A stretch of 64,000 nt of DNA, taken from assembly GCA_946811695.1 (NCBI GenBank), contig OX328124.1, forward strand, positions 57,346,549-57,410,548, read 5' to 3'. The stretch's first letter is position 1; every line of letters begins with the position of its first letter. The translations under genes were made by a program, and so were the position numbers. This document shows positions 36,655-49,208 of this stretch, in pieces. The notes beneath the pieces are model-generated. The model searched no databases and was not told the origin of the DNA. It saw only the letters and a list, made by a program, of their open reading frames with translations. Origin of the DNA: Gonocerus acuteangulatus (Eukaryota > Arthropoda > Insecta > Hemiptera > Coreidae).

Positions 36655-37232
36655 AAAAAGTCCGACTCGCAGGAACTGCGTCATCAAAACGCGGTTCCGT
36701 TCTTATTCCTAGTCTAATTTGGAAAGATTAAAGTAGAAATAGTTATTATTTTCGTTCGATCTTTCTTGAAAGGGTTATGTGATCTTACCTGTATGGGTCA
36801 GAATGGCCCCGCATGAAGGCAGTTGATAAGTCACAAGGTCTTCGAATCTCTCTCTTGGAAAGCTATTTTTCTAACAATAAATTCTTTTTCTTATTTTACT
36901 TAACCTGTTTTATTGTCAAATACATTATCCAACTATAAGCAATTACAAAATAACAAGGAATAAAAACATGCAAAAAGAACCGTTCGAATAAACGAAATCA
37001 ATTACTTCAAAGATTTAAGCAATTATTTCTCCGACTGACATCGCCTAATCAAAACATTCTTCAGAACCTTTTAGCGCGGTTACTCCCTAACTCCATAGCG
37101 AAAACCCGCTTATGAGGTTGACCTCACGACGCAATACGGAGGTGCCGACTAGAAACTTTCACGTTTCCAGACCTCATAGATCACGAAAATATAGGTGGCT
37201 AAAATTTGTATGTATGTATGTATGTATGTATG

Positions 37233-37298
<66 letters not shown>

Positions 37299-39082
37299 CT
37301 TGTCTGTTCGCGCTCTAGCAAGCTCAAAAATGGCCCGATTTTGATCAAATTTGGTACAAACATCTGTCTTCTAATTTGAAAGGTCAAGTTCGTTAACCAG
37401 CAGAATCCACCCACGGGAAGATAGTTTTTGGGGCGAAATTAGCGCAAAAAAAATCGTAACGCTTACGTTTTTGAGTTCATATGAGTTGCAGGTACTTGTT
37501 TCATACGTTTCTTAACATAAGAAAACGAATGAAACCCTTTTTAAGGCGATATCTTTAACCGTTTCTGAGAAAAGTAGAATCAATGTTTTTGTAAGTCATT
37601 ATTTTTTTGTGGGTACTTAGAATCGCGGGATTCAATTGAAATATTTTCTACATATTGGAAATTAATCCCAACTAAGATGTTTCAATTTTGGTTATATTTG
37701 GAGTTAAGGAAGTATGAGAAAAAAATTATTTTATTAATAGACATGAAAAGTTTTCGGATCTTCTTACATTTTTCGTAAATATCTCGATAACGATTGGGAA
37801 ATCGTGCTAAGTGGAAGGTGACCATTCGAATGCGTACTAAGGTCTCTACAAAAAAGATTCTGAAGCAATATTCGACGGGGCAACGTCAATCAGAGATATA
37901 AGCGCTTAAAACTTAAAACGTGTTTGTTTTGTTGCTTTGAAAGTGGTTTTCTATTTGTTTATCTCACTTTTTAATGGTTGTTTTTTGTTTTAAATTGCAT
38001 TTATCAGTAAAATTAGTATTGTCGTAAAATAAGCTAAGAAACGGTGAAAGGTACAGGTTATACGTTTGGAATGGCTGTGGAAATCAAGATGGCTGTGGCT
38101 AATCATGATGGCGTATACATAGGTTTGTTTTGAATTCTCCTATCTATATAACCTTCCTCCTGCTACAACTGAAGTTATCATTATTTCTTATTTTATAGAA
38201 AGATTTAACCCACGAGAGAATGAACTTTTATTTGCCATGAAGCACACATTTACAGTTGATTATTACAGTGAAACGAATTTGCTAGTAAAACAAGGAACTT
38301 AAAATGACAACAAATTTCAGTTGTATGGAATAGAGCCTTCTGAGCAGGAGTCGTGCAGTGAGTACGTTTTTAGTAAAATCTATTCCATTTTTCGAGATGT
38401 ACGTAAGCGAGCTAAGATGACTGCGAGTCGGACTTTTATTTTGTAGAGCATTTAGTAAGCTTTCGAATTGCAACCTTCCGCTTCGTAAGATTTTCAACCG
38501 TTTTAGAGATATTAAGGAAAGTATACGAAGTTCCCAAAAATTTTCATGTCTGTTAATAAAATATTTTATTCTAAGCCTTCCTTAACTCCAAACGTAACCA
38601 AAATTTCAACATATCACTTTTGATGAAATAAAAAAATGCAGAAAATCTTTCACTTGAATCCCATGATTCTAAGTACCCAAACCAAAAACGTTATTCAACA
38701 ACTAGTTTTCCAATATTTTCGAAAACGGCTAAAGCTATCGCCTTGAAAATGGTTTCATTCGTTTTCCTAGGCCAAGAAGCCTATAAAACTAGATCTTGCA
38801 AGCATATGAAGTAAGCGGAACGATTTTTTTCGCGCGACTTTCGCTCCAAAAACCATGTTCCGGTGGGCGGATTCTGCTGGTTAACGAACTTGACCTTTCA
38901 AATTAGACGAAAGATTTTTGTACCAAATTTCATCAAAATCGGACCATTTTTGAGGCCTCCAGAGCGCGAACAGAAATATATATATATATATATATTCTAG
39001 TCGGCACTTCCGGATTGCGTCATGAGGTCAACCTTATAAGCGGGGTTCCTCCCTATGGAGGGAGGGTGGAACCACGATAAAA
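36655..39082 (+). mobile_element. Family X copy X2, split by X3
   Basis: 5' AAAAAGTCCGACTCGCAGGA, body to 37070 (TTCAGAACC), then X3 in reverse orientation, then the body resumes at 38438 (TTTGTAGAGCATTTAG) and runs through the CAAAATCGGACCAT box and a short TA tract to GTCGGCACTTCCGGATTGCG and a 3' hairpin CCTCCCTATGGAGGG. Copy X1 gives the empty site (AGAACCTTTTTTGTAGAGC). The 3' terminus is worn (GGAACCACGATAAAAA). Confidence 0.85.
37069..38437 (-). mobile_element. Family X copy X3, nested in X2
   Basis: Plus strand starts TTTTAGCGCGGTTACTCC (its 3' end) and finishes CTAAGATGACTGCGAGTCGG ACTTTT (its 5' end). It contains a TG(T/A)n and TA tract at 37210-37293 and all conserved boxes. It inserted into an oligo-T run of X2 without a long target duplication, as Helentrons do (T-T sites). 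Confidence 0.85.
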
Positions 39083-39257
39083 ATGCAAACCCAATGATGA
39101 AAAAACCCTAGAAATTAGCAACTTTTATTTTTCGAGGCATTCCGTCCCACTGACTTGCGTGGTGGCAAACATTACGGTTCGAGAGCGAAAGTGTAAATTT
39201 TATTACAACCTACTTTCTCGATGAAGACACCGATGCTCGAAATTGAGTGTCAATGGC

Positions 39258-39490
39258 AAAAAGTCCGACTCGCAGGAACTGCATCATCTTAGCGCGGTTC
39301 CGTACTTATCCGTAGTCAATTTGGAAAGATTAAAATAGAAACAGTTATTATTTTGGCTCCACCAGTCTTGAAAGGTCTTGATTTATGATCTTACCTGGAT
39401 GGGTCGGCCAACCCCAGAAAGGCTTCCGCTAGTTACAAGGTCTTCGAATCTTGGAAATCCCTATGGAGGGAGGGAGGAACCGCGCTAAAA
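39258..39490 (+). mobile_element. Family X miniature copy X4 with both ends
   Basis: 233 bp: 5' AAAAAGTCCGACTCGCAGG, subterminal TTAGCGCGGTTCC at 39289-39301, about 150 bp of 5' body, then directly CCCTATGGAGGGAGGGAGG and the exact inverse GGAACCGCGCTAA at 39476-39488 followed by AA. The TA tract and central body are deleted, so this marks the minimal terminal set. Confidence 0.9.
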
Positions 39491-39532
39491 GAATTTAGAG
39501 AATTTTTCTCAGAAATGTCAGTGATCCAAGAC

Positions 39533-39830
39533 TTTAAAAGGTTAACCTCATAAGCGGGGTTCCTCCCTATGGAAGGAGGAAACGCGCTTATGAGGTTGAC
39601 CTCATGACGCAATCCGGAAATGTCGACACGAAAATTTCACGTTTCAGATCCCATAGATCACGAATATGACGGTTGTTGAAATTTGTATGTGGGTATATAT
39701 ATGTTTCTCTTTTCCCTCTCCCATCGGCTCAAAAATGGTCTGATTATGATGAAATTTCGTACAATAATAGTTCGTCTAATTTGAAAGGTCAAGTTCGTTA
39801 ACCAGCAGAATCCGTCCACCGGAACATGGT
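39533..39830 (-). mobile_element. Family X 3' part, head-to-head with another X 3' end
   Basis: GTTAACCTCATAAGCGGGGT (39541) is inverted at 39585-39603 (CGCTTATGAGGTTGACC), so two X 3' ends meet back to back. It then runs through the CGTTTCAGATCCCATAG block and TGGTCTGATTATGATGAAAT to CCACCGGAACATGG, where it stops against the hAT-like fragment. Confidence 0.75.
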
Positions 39831-39833
39831 TAC

Positions 39834-40158
39834 TCAAAGATGGTTCTGCACAATTGTGGAATTCACACCAACTGGATGATCATCAATAGTATTTTCTATA
39901 CATAACTTTAAAGCAGGTATCATCGCATAAACCCTTGCTAATACCTGCGAGTTTTCACTCCACCTGATTGTACACAGTTTTAGTGGAAAAAGATTAATTC
40001 CAGAAACTTCGACGAATTTAGCTCTTTCATGGGAAATCTTTGAATTGAAAAATTTCGTGACATGGTTTCCAAATTCGTGACATTTTCGTGATTTTCGTGC
40101 CCTATTTTTCATTTCGTGACATTTTCGTGACTTTCGTGACTTTTTCGTGCAGTAGACA
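39834..40158 (-). pseudogene. hAT-like transposon right end with transposase-like scrap
   Basis: The plus strand ends TTTCGTGCAGTAGACACCCTG at 40158, the inverse of the end at 33631, with the same CGTGACATTTTCGTGA repeats. On the minus strand a frame reads SGINLFPLKLCTIRWSENSQ then VLARVYAMIPALKLCIEN, reminiscent of the TRW segment of hAT-type transposases. If the two ends belong to one element, it spans 6.5 kb and contains the MITE, SINE and X insertions between them. No DDE residues identified. Confidence 0.5.
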
Positions 40159-40335
40159 CCCTGCATAGCCACGTTGAATGCAGCGGTTCCCGTAAATCAC
40201 GGAAGTTAAGCAACGTTGGGCTTGGCCACTACCTAAATGAGGGACCTTGGCATTGTAAAAAGGGTGGCAGCCTGTAGATAGCCCAAATATTGGTATGCCG
40301 TTTAACACACACAACAAAAATAAATAAAAAAATAT
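40159..40335 (+). mobile_element. 5S-rRNA-derived SINE, copy 2
   Basis: CATAGCCACGTTGAATGCAG ... AATCACGGAAGTTAAGCAACG ... then a non-5S tail TGTAGATAGCCCAAATATTG and AACAAAAATAAATAAA. The tail matches copy 3, so the three are one SINE family (SINE3-like head). The 5' few bases of the 5S part are replaced by the hAT-like end. Confidence 0.78.
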
Positions 40336-40457
40336 TTTTTTTTTTTGTTACGGCGCACAGTGGGGCCAAACGACATTTCGTGTTTCTTGGAAAAAATCAA
40401 AATCTTTTTTCAACTCATTCAAAAATCATATTAGATCAATTAATCTCATTGTTGAAT

Positions 40458-40609
40458 TAACCCACTATTGCCTAACGGGCTAGAGAAGGTACCGCTCAAG
40501 GCCTCACAATTCTGGGAAAATCCACCTCCTCATAGTGGGAATCGAATCTACGATCCTTGGCACAGAGTGTGAAGGCGTGAGCATTAACACTCACTGCCAC
40601 CGGGCCTCC
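40458..40609 (-). mobile_element. tRNA-derived SINE (type S2)
   Basis: Minus strand: GGAGGCCCGGTGGCAGTGAG head (box A TGGCAGTGAGTG), GTGCCAAGGATCGTAG, box B ATTCGATTCCC, ACTATGAGGAGGTGG, GCCCGTTAGGC near the tail. Confidence 0.72.
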
Positions 40610-41694
40610 AAAAAATAATAATAATACATGAGTTCATTAAATCAATAAATCTAATTCTGCCTACAACCTAAATTTATTTGGCCAATTGCAAGTTGACTGT
40701 TTATAGCCTTTAGAATGACTGAAAATTTACGAATCAAATTCTCATCGATTTTTGTTATTTCTGATTTCAAGAATGGGTTTGAAAAAAATCGTTTGGAGGT
40801 GTTTCCTGTATTTAAAGAACCATATACCTGTCGTACTTAATCGGCACGTATTCCAAGTTTTTTTTATGAATTCTTCCTGAATTCACGTAATTGGAAGAGT
40901 CGTAGGTATTTGTGTTTCTCCATTTTTTGAAATTCAAATTGTAGGCACGATAAACCTACGTGAAGAGCTTCATCGTTCGATTGCTTGAACTGAGGTTTTG
41001 TTAGAGTAATCATTTCTGACCGACGAGAATATAAGCGAAGCAGTTACTTGATTATGTAGTCCCTACTACGGCTTGAGCTACTTTCTCATCCAACATGGTA
41101 AAGATCAGAACCTGTATAATTGATATTTTAATGTCACCAAAGAGCATGTATGTTACTTGTAAATTTTTATACATGCTTTCAACACTTCTATTCTCACGAA
41201 TACTATGCAAAACATTTCACATAAATCAAAATAACTAATAAAAGGGGAAAAAAGGGGAAATGAACTTATAGTATTATATTCTATACCCATCCCGGTCGTA
41301 GATCATGCGCCGCCATCTTAAGCTAAGATAAGCGCTTTACTCAAACCTTGCTCCAAATTTGTTTTCGTGTGTGGAAGGTTACCGTTTCTTTTTTTTTTCT
41401 TCTTCTTCTTTTTAATGGGCAGCTATTGATATCAAGTAGTTCGGTTTCATGCCTACTTTCAGGGTAAAAGCACCGATCAACCAAATGTGATTTAACAAGC
41501 TCAAAATAATGTTACAAGAAATAGGAATAATCATAGATACAGCAGCAATAAAAACGATAATTTCAGTATTAAAAAAATTTTTGTTTGGAACAAGGGAATA
41601 GGGTTTCATTCTTTGGCTAATCAAGGATAAAAAACCGTAAAAATTAGCTCCAGAAATGAACATTGTATTTTGAAGCTTTTTCCTCGTTTGCCCC
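40610..41694. other. Unassigned DNA
   Basis: No gene or repeat boundary recognised. The 100-codon minus frame at 41412-41714 has hydrophobic stretches but no recognisable family, and it ends inside a SINE. Confidence 0.5.
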
Positions 41695-41875
41695 ACTGTG
41701 CGGCGCTTCGACATTAGCGCCGGGCTATCCTACCTTCCTAAACATCCACGGTGCGACAGAGAATTCTTTCAGCGGGCCCTGAAATGAAAAAAAACTCAAC
41801 ATACTGCTGGCGGGTTTCGAACCCGCTTCTCGTGCATGAGAATCCAAGATGTTAGTCACTGGAGGCCCACATTTT
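41695..41875 (-). mobile_element. tRNA-derived SINE (type S1-like)
   Basis: Minus strand: GGCCTCCAGTGACTAACATC head, CATGCACGAGAAGCGGGTTCG with box B GGGTTCGAAACC, then CATTTCAGGGCCCGCTG and a GCACCGTGGATG body parallel to the S1 copy at 12323. Confidence 0.6.
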
Positions 41876-43521
41876 AATAGCAAGCCAGATTTCACAACAG
41901 TACATTAAATTCCAAAGATCAGTTTGGGAGTTCACAAGACATTAACATTGTTGAATTAACTGCCAGTTCTACTCTAGCGTGAGTCCGGCACGGTCTCACT
42001 AACTGGGACTCCTACCTAACCTGGACAAGATACTAGATCTCTGCTAAATTGCTAAGGTGCTAAGTTGCAGGCTAGCCGTCGCGTCCCTAGATGGTGTATA
42101 GAGGATGGAGCTCAAAGGCCCTGGGAAGCGCTCTTTAATCGAGATAACCTTGTTATGAAGAAAAAAGAAAAAGAAAAAAAAGAAATCATGATCGGGCTGA
42201 TGAGGGGAAGATGGAAATATTTTGGCAGCGAAAAATGTATTTACGATGCGAGGTGTGAGAACAGGTGCATTGCCTTGCTAAAATATGCACCGCCCTCGAG
42301 TCAGTTCTCCTCTTTGAACAAATTGCTCCTGGACGATGTCTATACACTCTTTCGCTTTCAATGTAGCTGAACGAAATAGTAATTCTGTCTTCCTGTCCCA
42401 CTCCAAACCATAATACCTCCTACTCCCATTTGACGCTTGAATAAAAATATTTTTTCTTTACGCAAATTATGAAAATAATATTAATATCCATCAGGGCCAC
42501 TTTTGGCGCTGAAGATAACGTTCTTTCATATCTTTCCCCATGTGATCTGTTCCGAAGCAAACTTCTTTCTCTTTCCTTTGTGCGCTTTTGAAAAAGGGGG
42601 ATTTGACTTCAGTTTAAGGCGCTTTAAATGATGGGCCTTTTGAAAAGGGCGTTGAACGTTCTTGATAATTTTGTCATGGAGTGTAAAAGTGTACAAGCTT
42701 TTACACAGTTAACATTCATGTGCTTCGTGTTTCATTAGACGATTAAAAAATATTCGGTCTAAAATATAAATTGTGATAAAGAGAGGATTCAAAGATACTC
42801 CCTGCGCTATCCCTTGAGTCAGTTTTATCAGTTCCACATTTCCTTTTATTTGAAAATATCACTAGGTAAATTTGTTTGACAGAGGCATCCAAAAATTTTA
42901 GAATTATTATGATCTAATGTTTATTTCTTTAATTTTTATATAATAATTATCTCACTAGTCTTCTGTTATTGCCTAAGGGCAAATAGGAATGATAAAACTT
43001 AATTGATTATTTATTTATAAAATACATCTGCTCCGCAACTATGGCGATTAGCAGGTAAGGAAGTTTTTGACATCGACGGAGTGCTAAAACTTAAAAATTC
43101 CTAGCAGGTTTCGAGCCGTTTTTATGTCACTCGCTCAGATAGGGAGTACCTATCCTATCCCTAAAAGGTACCTGACCATGGATATCCACACCATTTGTCC
43201 TTCCCAGCACGGGTCCTCAATTTATAGTTTGCCCATCTGGTACTTGCAAAAAGTCTATATAATATTGTATATCTTCCTTCTCCACCCCTTGCCATCTGTT
43301 TCTTTTACCCTTTTAACCGTCGTCTTCTTCACCGAGGCGAATCTTCTTTCTCGACTTAAAACTTAAACCATTTATTAAAATCTGTTCAAATTTATAACAC
43401 CGTAGTTCTAACGTAATCGACGTAATATCAACCATCCAATATTTGTTTTGCACAACACGTTTTGCAGTGTACATCATCACGGATTGTTCCCTTTACAAGG
43501 TAAACGTGCCTCCTATATATA
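41876..43521. other. Unassigned DNA, one GC-richer segment
   Basis: 42060-42370 is GC-richer than its surroundings and open for 101 codons on the plus strand, with no recognisable motif; it might be a decayed repeat or an exon, and I cannot decide. 43100-43130 has a GCAGGTTTCGAGCCG block like a decayed SINE box B. Confidence 0.4.
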
Positions 43522-44197
43522 CACTGGACAAAAAATGTCTGGAAACACTTGCCGAAGGTTTAAATTTATGCTCCTCCTGACAAAAGTAGGATAATTCTCA
43601 TAATGAAACTACACTTACATTAAACAACGAACGTTAAACATTTATTTTAACAAAATATAATATAGATCCGTGGCATAGCTAGTCAATAGCAAACGAAGTA
43701 AACAAAAAGTCCGTCACGCAGGAGCTGCACAACTAAGCACTTTCCTCAGAATTTTTGTAGTGTAGACTACATTACTGAATAATTTGCTGTAAATAACCTG
43801 TATAAATAAAATAAAAACGTGAATAGTTCTGCTCATTTACATTTCTTATGAGAACTGTTCAATTGTTAATTTTGTAAATAATTTAATGATCTAAATAAGT
43901 TTGTTAATAAGAGTTACGTTAATACATGATACTGTACTACTTAATAAATACCCAAAAACTTCATTTTCCGTCTTTTGATCTGACGCAGGAACAGGATACA
44001 CTCCCCTTAGTGGGAAATAGCGCTCCTCGCGGCACCTTTGGGAACCTACGTCTGGCCGGCTAATTCTAATGAAACAGAGTTTAAAGTAAACCCTCCTTTC
44101 CAATAGACCGATTTACTTCATTTTTACAACACTTCTTTCTCAATACAGCAGAAATTACGACCAGTATGAGTATATTAGTACTTTAGGTCCGAAGTGT

Positions 44198-44273
<76 letters not shown>

Positions 44274-44930
44274 TTTAACGAGGGTCATTTTCGGTGTCTA
44301 CTAGGTAGGATCGATGGAGATTTGAAGAAATTTTTCAAAAATTCCGTAATGAGTGCAATCTCAATAGCTACTTTTCTTCGGAGGAAAGTGCTAAAACACA
44401 TGCAAAAAAGGCTGGAAGCAATACTAACTTATAAATACTATTATAAGAACATGTTTTCTACCTATTAGAAGCTTGCAAGACCAACCTTTATTTCTAGTAA
44501 CTTCTTACAAACGCTATTTCAATCTTACCAGATGGTGCGTACTTTTGATGTAATCTGCCCCCATTCTACCAGTATAGCTGTTTTATAGTTTTCTTAATTT
44601 ACAAACGTTTGGTCTGTATTCGTCTGTTAATTTCATTCCATAAAAGTTCGATGAAAGTAAGGTCTGGGGAATGAGTTGTGTGAGTATAACAGCCATTCTT
44701 ATCATAGCAATATGATTCGAGTAGTTTTCTTGCTAGAAGACTAAAAAACCATCCAGACCCAATTTATAGGCTCTTTTTTTTCAAAATATTCTCTACATTC
44801 TCAATGTGGACATGTTGCTTCTAAATGCCATTAATAACACGCAAAATACCTTGACTCCTTCGCACATATAATGCCCTAGAACATAATACCACTACCTAAA
44901 TGTTTGAATGTAGGCCTCAAGTTTTTTGTT
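43522..44930 (-). pseudogene. Tc1-like transposon relic, interrupted by a family Y element
   Basis: The end CACTGGACAAAAAATGTCTG (43522, TA before it) is a Tc1-type terminus. Beyond the Y3 insertion, minus-strand reading in shifting frames gives GIMFWGIICAKGVKV-like text (about 44850), then THSPDLTFIELLWNEINRR (about 44680-44620), and KYAPSGKIEIAFVRSY near 44500. SPDL..IE.LWNE is the transposase motif holding the third catalytic acid of the DDE triad. Many stops; the N-terminal half and other TIR are missing, cut by family X copy X6. Confidence 0.75.
43704..44396 (+). mobile_element. Family Y copy Y3, both ends, inside the Tc1 relic
   Basis: 5' AAAAAGTCCGTCACGCAGGA, subterminal TAAGCACTTTCCTC (43734-43747), inner block ATCTGACGCAGGAACAGGAT shared with Y1, (CA)n-(TA)n at 44203-44271, TACTAGGTAGGATCGATGG, and 3' GAGGAAAGTGCTAA (44381-44394). 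12 contiguous bases of the two subterminal repeats are exact inverses. Confidence 0.88.
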
Positions 44931-44936
44931 TCCAAC

Positions 44937-45879
44937 GCTTTTAGTACGGTTCCTCACTCCCTCTATAGGGAGAACCGATTGAATCCCGGTTGAATTCATG
45001 ACACAATCCGGAAGTGACGACTAGAAAATTTGCGTTTCAGAACCTATAGATCTTGAAAATAAGGGTGGTTCAAATTTGTGTATGTATGTATATATATATA
45101 TACTAATATATATATATGTATATATATATATTAGTCTGTTCGCTCCCTCCTTCGGCTCAAAAATAGTCCGATTATGATGAAATTTGCTACAAATACTACA
45201 AAATGTTCCAAAATAATTTTCAGTTAGGGTATTCTGAAACGATGTTTTTAGTTGAAACTTGTTCCAAACGTTTGACATCCATCTAATCTAAAATAGTTAA
45301 ATTTTCGTCAAGGAATATTTCATTAACAGGCATGAAAGGTTTTGGGATTTTCGTATATTTTCTAAAATATCTAGAAAACGGTTGGAATATAATGGTAAGT
45401 GGAAAGTAACCATTCGAAAGCTTACTTAATTCTCTACAAAAACGGTTCTAATGTAATCTTTGTTGGGGCGATGGCAATCGGAGAAATAAGGACTTGAAAC
45501 TTCGACATTGTTAGTTTTGCTCCTTTGAACGGGTTTTTGTATCTGTTTACCTAATGTTTTAATTATAGGTGCCTCTTTAATTAGTTGTCGCTTATTTTAA
45601 TTGCATTTAACAGTAAAATTAATATTTTACTAAAACATAGCAAGGAAATGTGAAACAGTGTTATAGTGTCCCCAAGAGTGAACGTTGAGAAGGTGGGGGG
45701 GGGGGGGGAGTCGCTTAGGATACTGTACTTTCCCGTTGTGGCACCTGAAATCTATTTTCTTTTCGACATTTTATTTTCTATTTTTCATGAAATATCAAAT
45801 TCCGTTACTAATAGCACTGAAGTTGTCAACGGAACCGCGCTATGATGACGCAGTTCCTGCGAGTCTGACTTTTATAATT
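44937..45879 (-). mobile_element. Family X copy X6
   Basis: Plus strand: CTTTTAGTACGGTTCCTCAC ... CAATCCGGAAGTGACGACTAG (3' part), TA tract broken by palindromic TATATACTAATATATAT (45090-45133), the TGATGAAATTTGCTAC box, and the 5' end GGAACCGCGCTATGATGACG CAGTTCC...GACTTTTA at 45830-45879. A G-run sits at 45697-45709. Confidence 0.82.
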
Positions 45880-46455
45880 TCAGGTTTGAGCAAGTTATTT
45901 ATTTCATGGAGCAATTTATTTTTTAAATGAAATTAGAAATGGTGTAAAAACTTACATAGACCTTTTTACATCACTATATATGTGTGAAATATCACTCCCT
46001 TTACTACTAAACTAACTAATTGTGAAATCGCAAATAGAAAAAGAATAATATCATTAATACTTCAACATTCAAACCTTGTTTTTTCAAACTTTGAAATTTG
46101 AAGAAAGAGGAATATCTCGTCGAAGGCTTAAGCATAATTACACACTAAGAAGGGCCTTGATGACAAATTTATTAGGAACACATTGCTTTAGACCAGTATA
46201 ACGAGAAAATAACGATAAAGAATGTAGCTCTCTCATGCAACAGAAGTTATGATAATTTTAAACAGGCTTATCACATTCATCTGAAGCATATTCAGGACTT
46301 AAGTAAAAGCCATTTCCCAGCAAAGTTCACACCAGCACTTCTATGTGTCATGAATCCATATGAAATCTTTTAATTTTGACAACACTAAATAAAACAATAT
46401 CGATGAAGGTCAACAGTGATAAAATAAATTTTCATTTTATTTCGACAATTTGAGC

Positions 46456-46526
<71 letters not shown>

Positions 46527-47681
46527 CTTAAAAAAAATAATAAGGGAATACGAAACATTAACTGATGCATTGTGCATTTATTTTGGGTGATCAGCAAGGC
46601 CTATCAAAAAGCCATGCGAGTGAACTAACTGCCTGGGGTATTAGGTATGAAAGTGGTGAATTCTGGGCATAAACAAATCTGGAGTGAGCTCTGCTTTAGA
46701 GGGAATAATTTACCAGACCTTGACATCGGAAGCAGTGCAAGTGGAGCTCCAATGCCATTGTAGCCCGTACGATAATGGATATTTAAGAAGTATACTTCAA
46801 GCGCTGGCTTAAGCTTGGAGGAGAGTTATCCTTCTCCCGCAACTGTCAGTACAAGAAATACACGAAAACCCATGAAATGCACTGGATACATGCATAGCGC
46901 AGTCATGCGTGTGTACTACCTGGCCACCAACAACGGACTAGAAACAGCACGCTGTACTACTAGATGTAGCGAAACCGTTCGATACTTCTTATATAACCAG
47001 CATATGTGTGTACATGTACGCACTTAATTATTTATTTCGGTTGGGTTCGAATCCCTAGAAGTTAATTGAATATCCCCGAAACGGAGAAAACCCACCCCGG
47101 TAATAGTCTAATAATGGGTCATCTCTTGGTTTCTAACACCGGCCCATAACATGTTAACATTGAGTACACTCGCTTTACAACACATTTAACAATTTTGAAT
47201 GAGGTTCTGTATTCTAAGTAATAGGCCGGTCCAAATCTCTACTTGACAAATCAACAAATATTGCGAAATATACCATTTCTAAGAACTTCAAAGTTGTTGG
47301 TCACTTTTTATACTGAAGTATTTCTATCCTTCAAAAATGGAGTAACATAAAACCATGACTTTGGAATGTTGGCAAATTAAGTTTAAATATCAAGATGGGG
47401 AGAAGTGCAATCATTCTTTGGCACATCGTGTAGAGTAGCCCATACAACAACGGAGGACAACATCCACTGTGGATAATGTATTATCGATTACAAAATGAAA
47501 GGGCGTCCAGCTAGAATTATTACTGCAGTTTCTTAAAAATGATAACTTAAAACATCAGAAGGCTGCCATAGGAGGAAAGAATTGACAGTCAAGTAAAAGA
47601 TAACCCGTAGTTTGTGCAATTGCCTAGGTGTGAACTACGCCCGACTCAGGACTTAGAGAAAACATATATTTTCCAACGATA
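45880..47681. other. Unassigned DNA with TA tract
   Basis: (TA)n at 46454-46522. GGTTGGGTTCGAATCCCTAG at 47039 resembles a tRNA box B and may be an old SINE. No gene supported. Confidence 0.5.

Positions 47682-49208
<1,527 letters not shown>

Noticed and set aside
42195..42230. Third hammerhead-like CTGATGAG
   Set aside because: No stem II or GAAA in the right place.
42065..42370. 101-codon frame in a GC-richer patch
   Set aside because: No motif, Lys-rich centre comes from an A-rich run, and no splice sites or neighbours that make sense. Left as unassigned.
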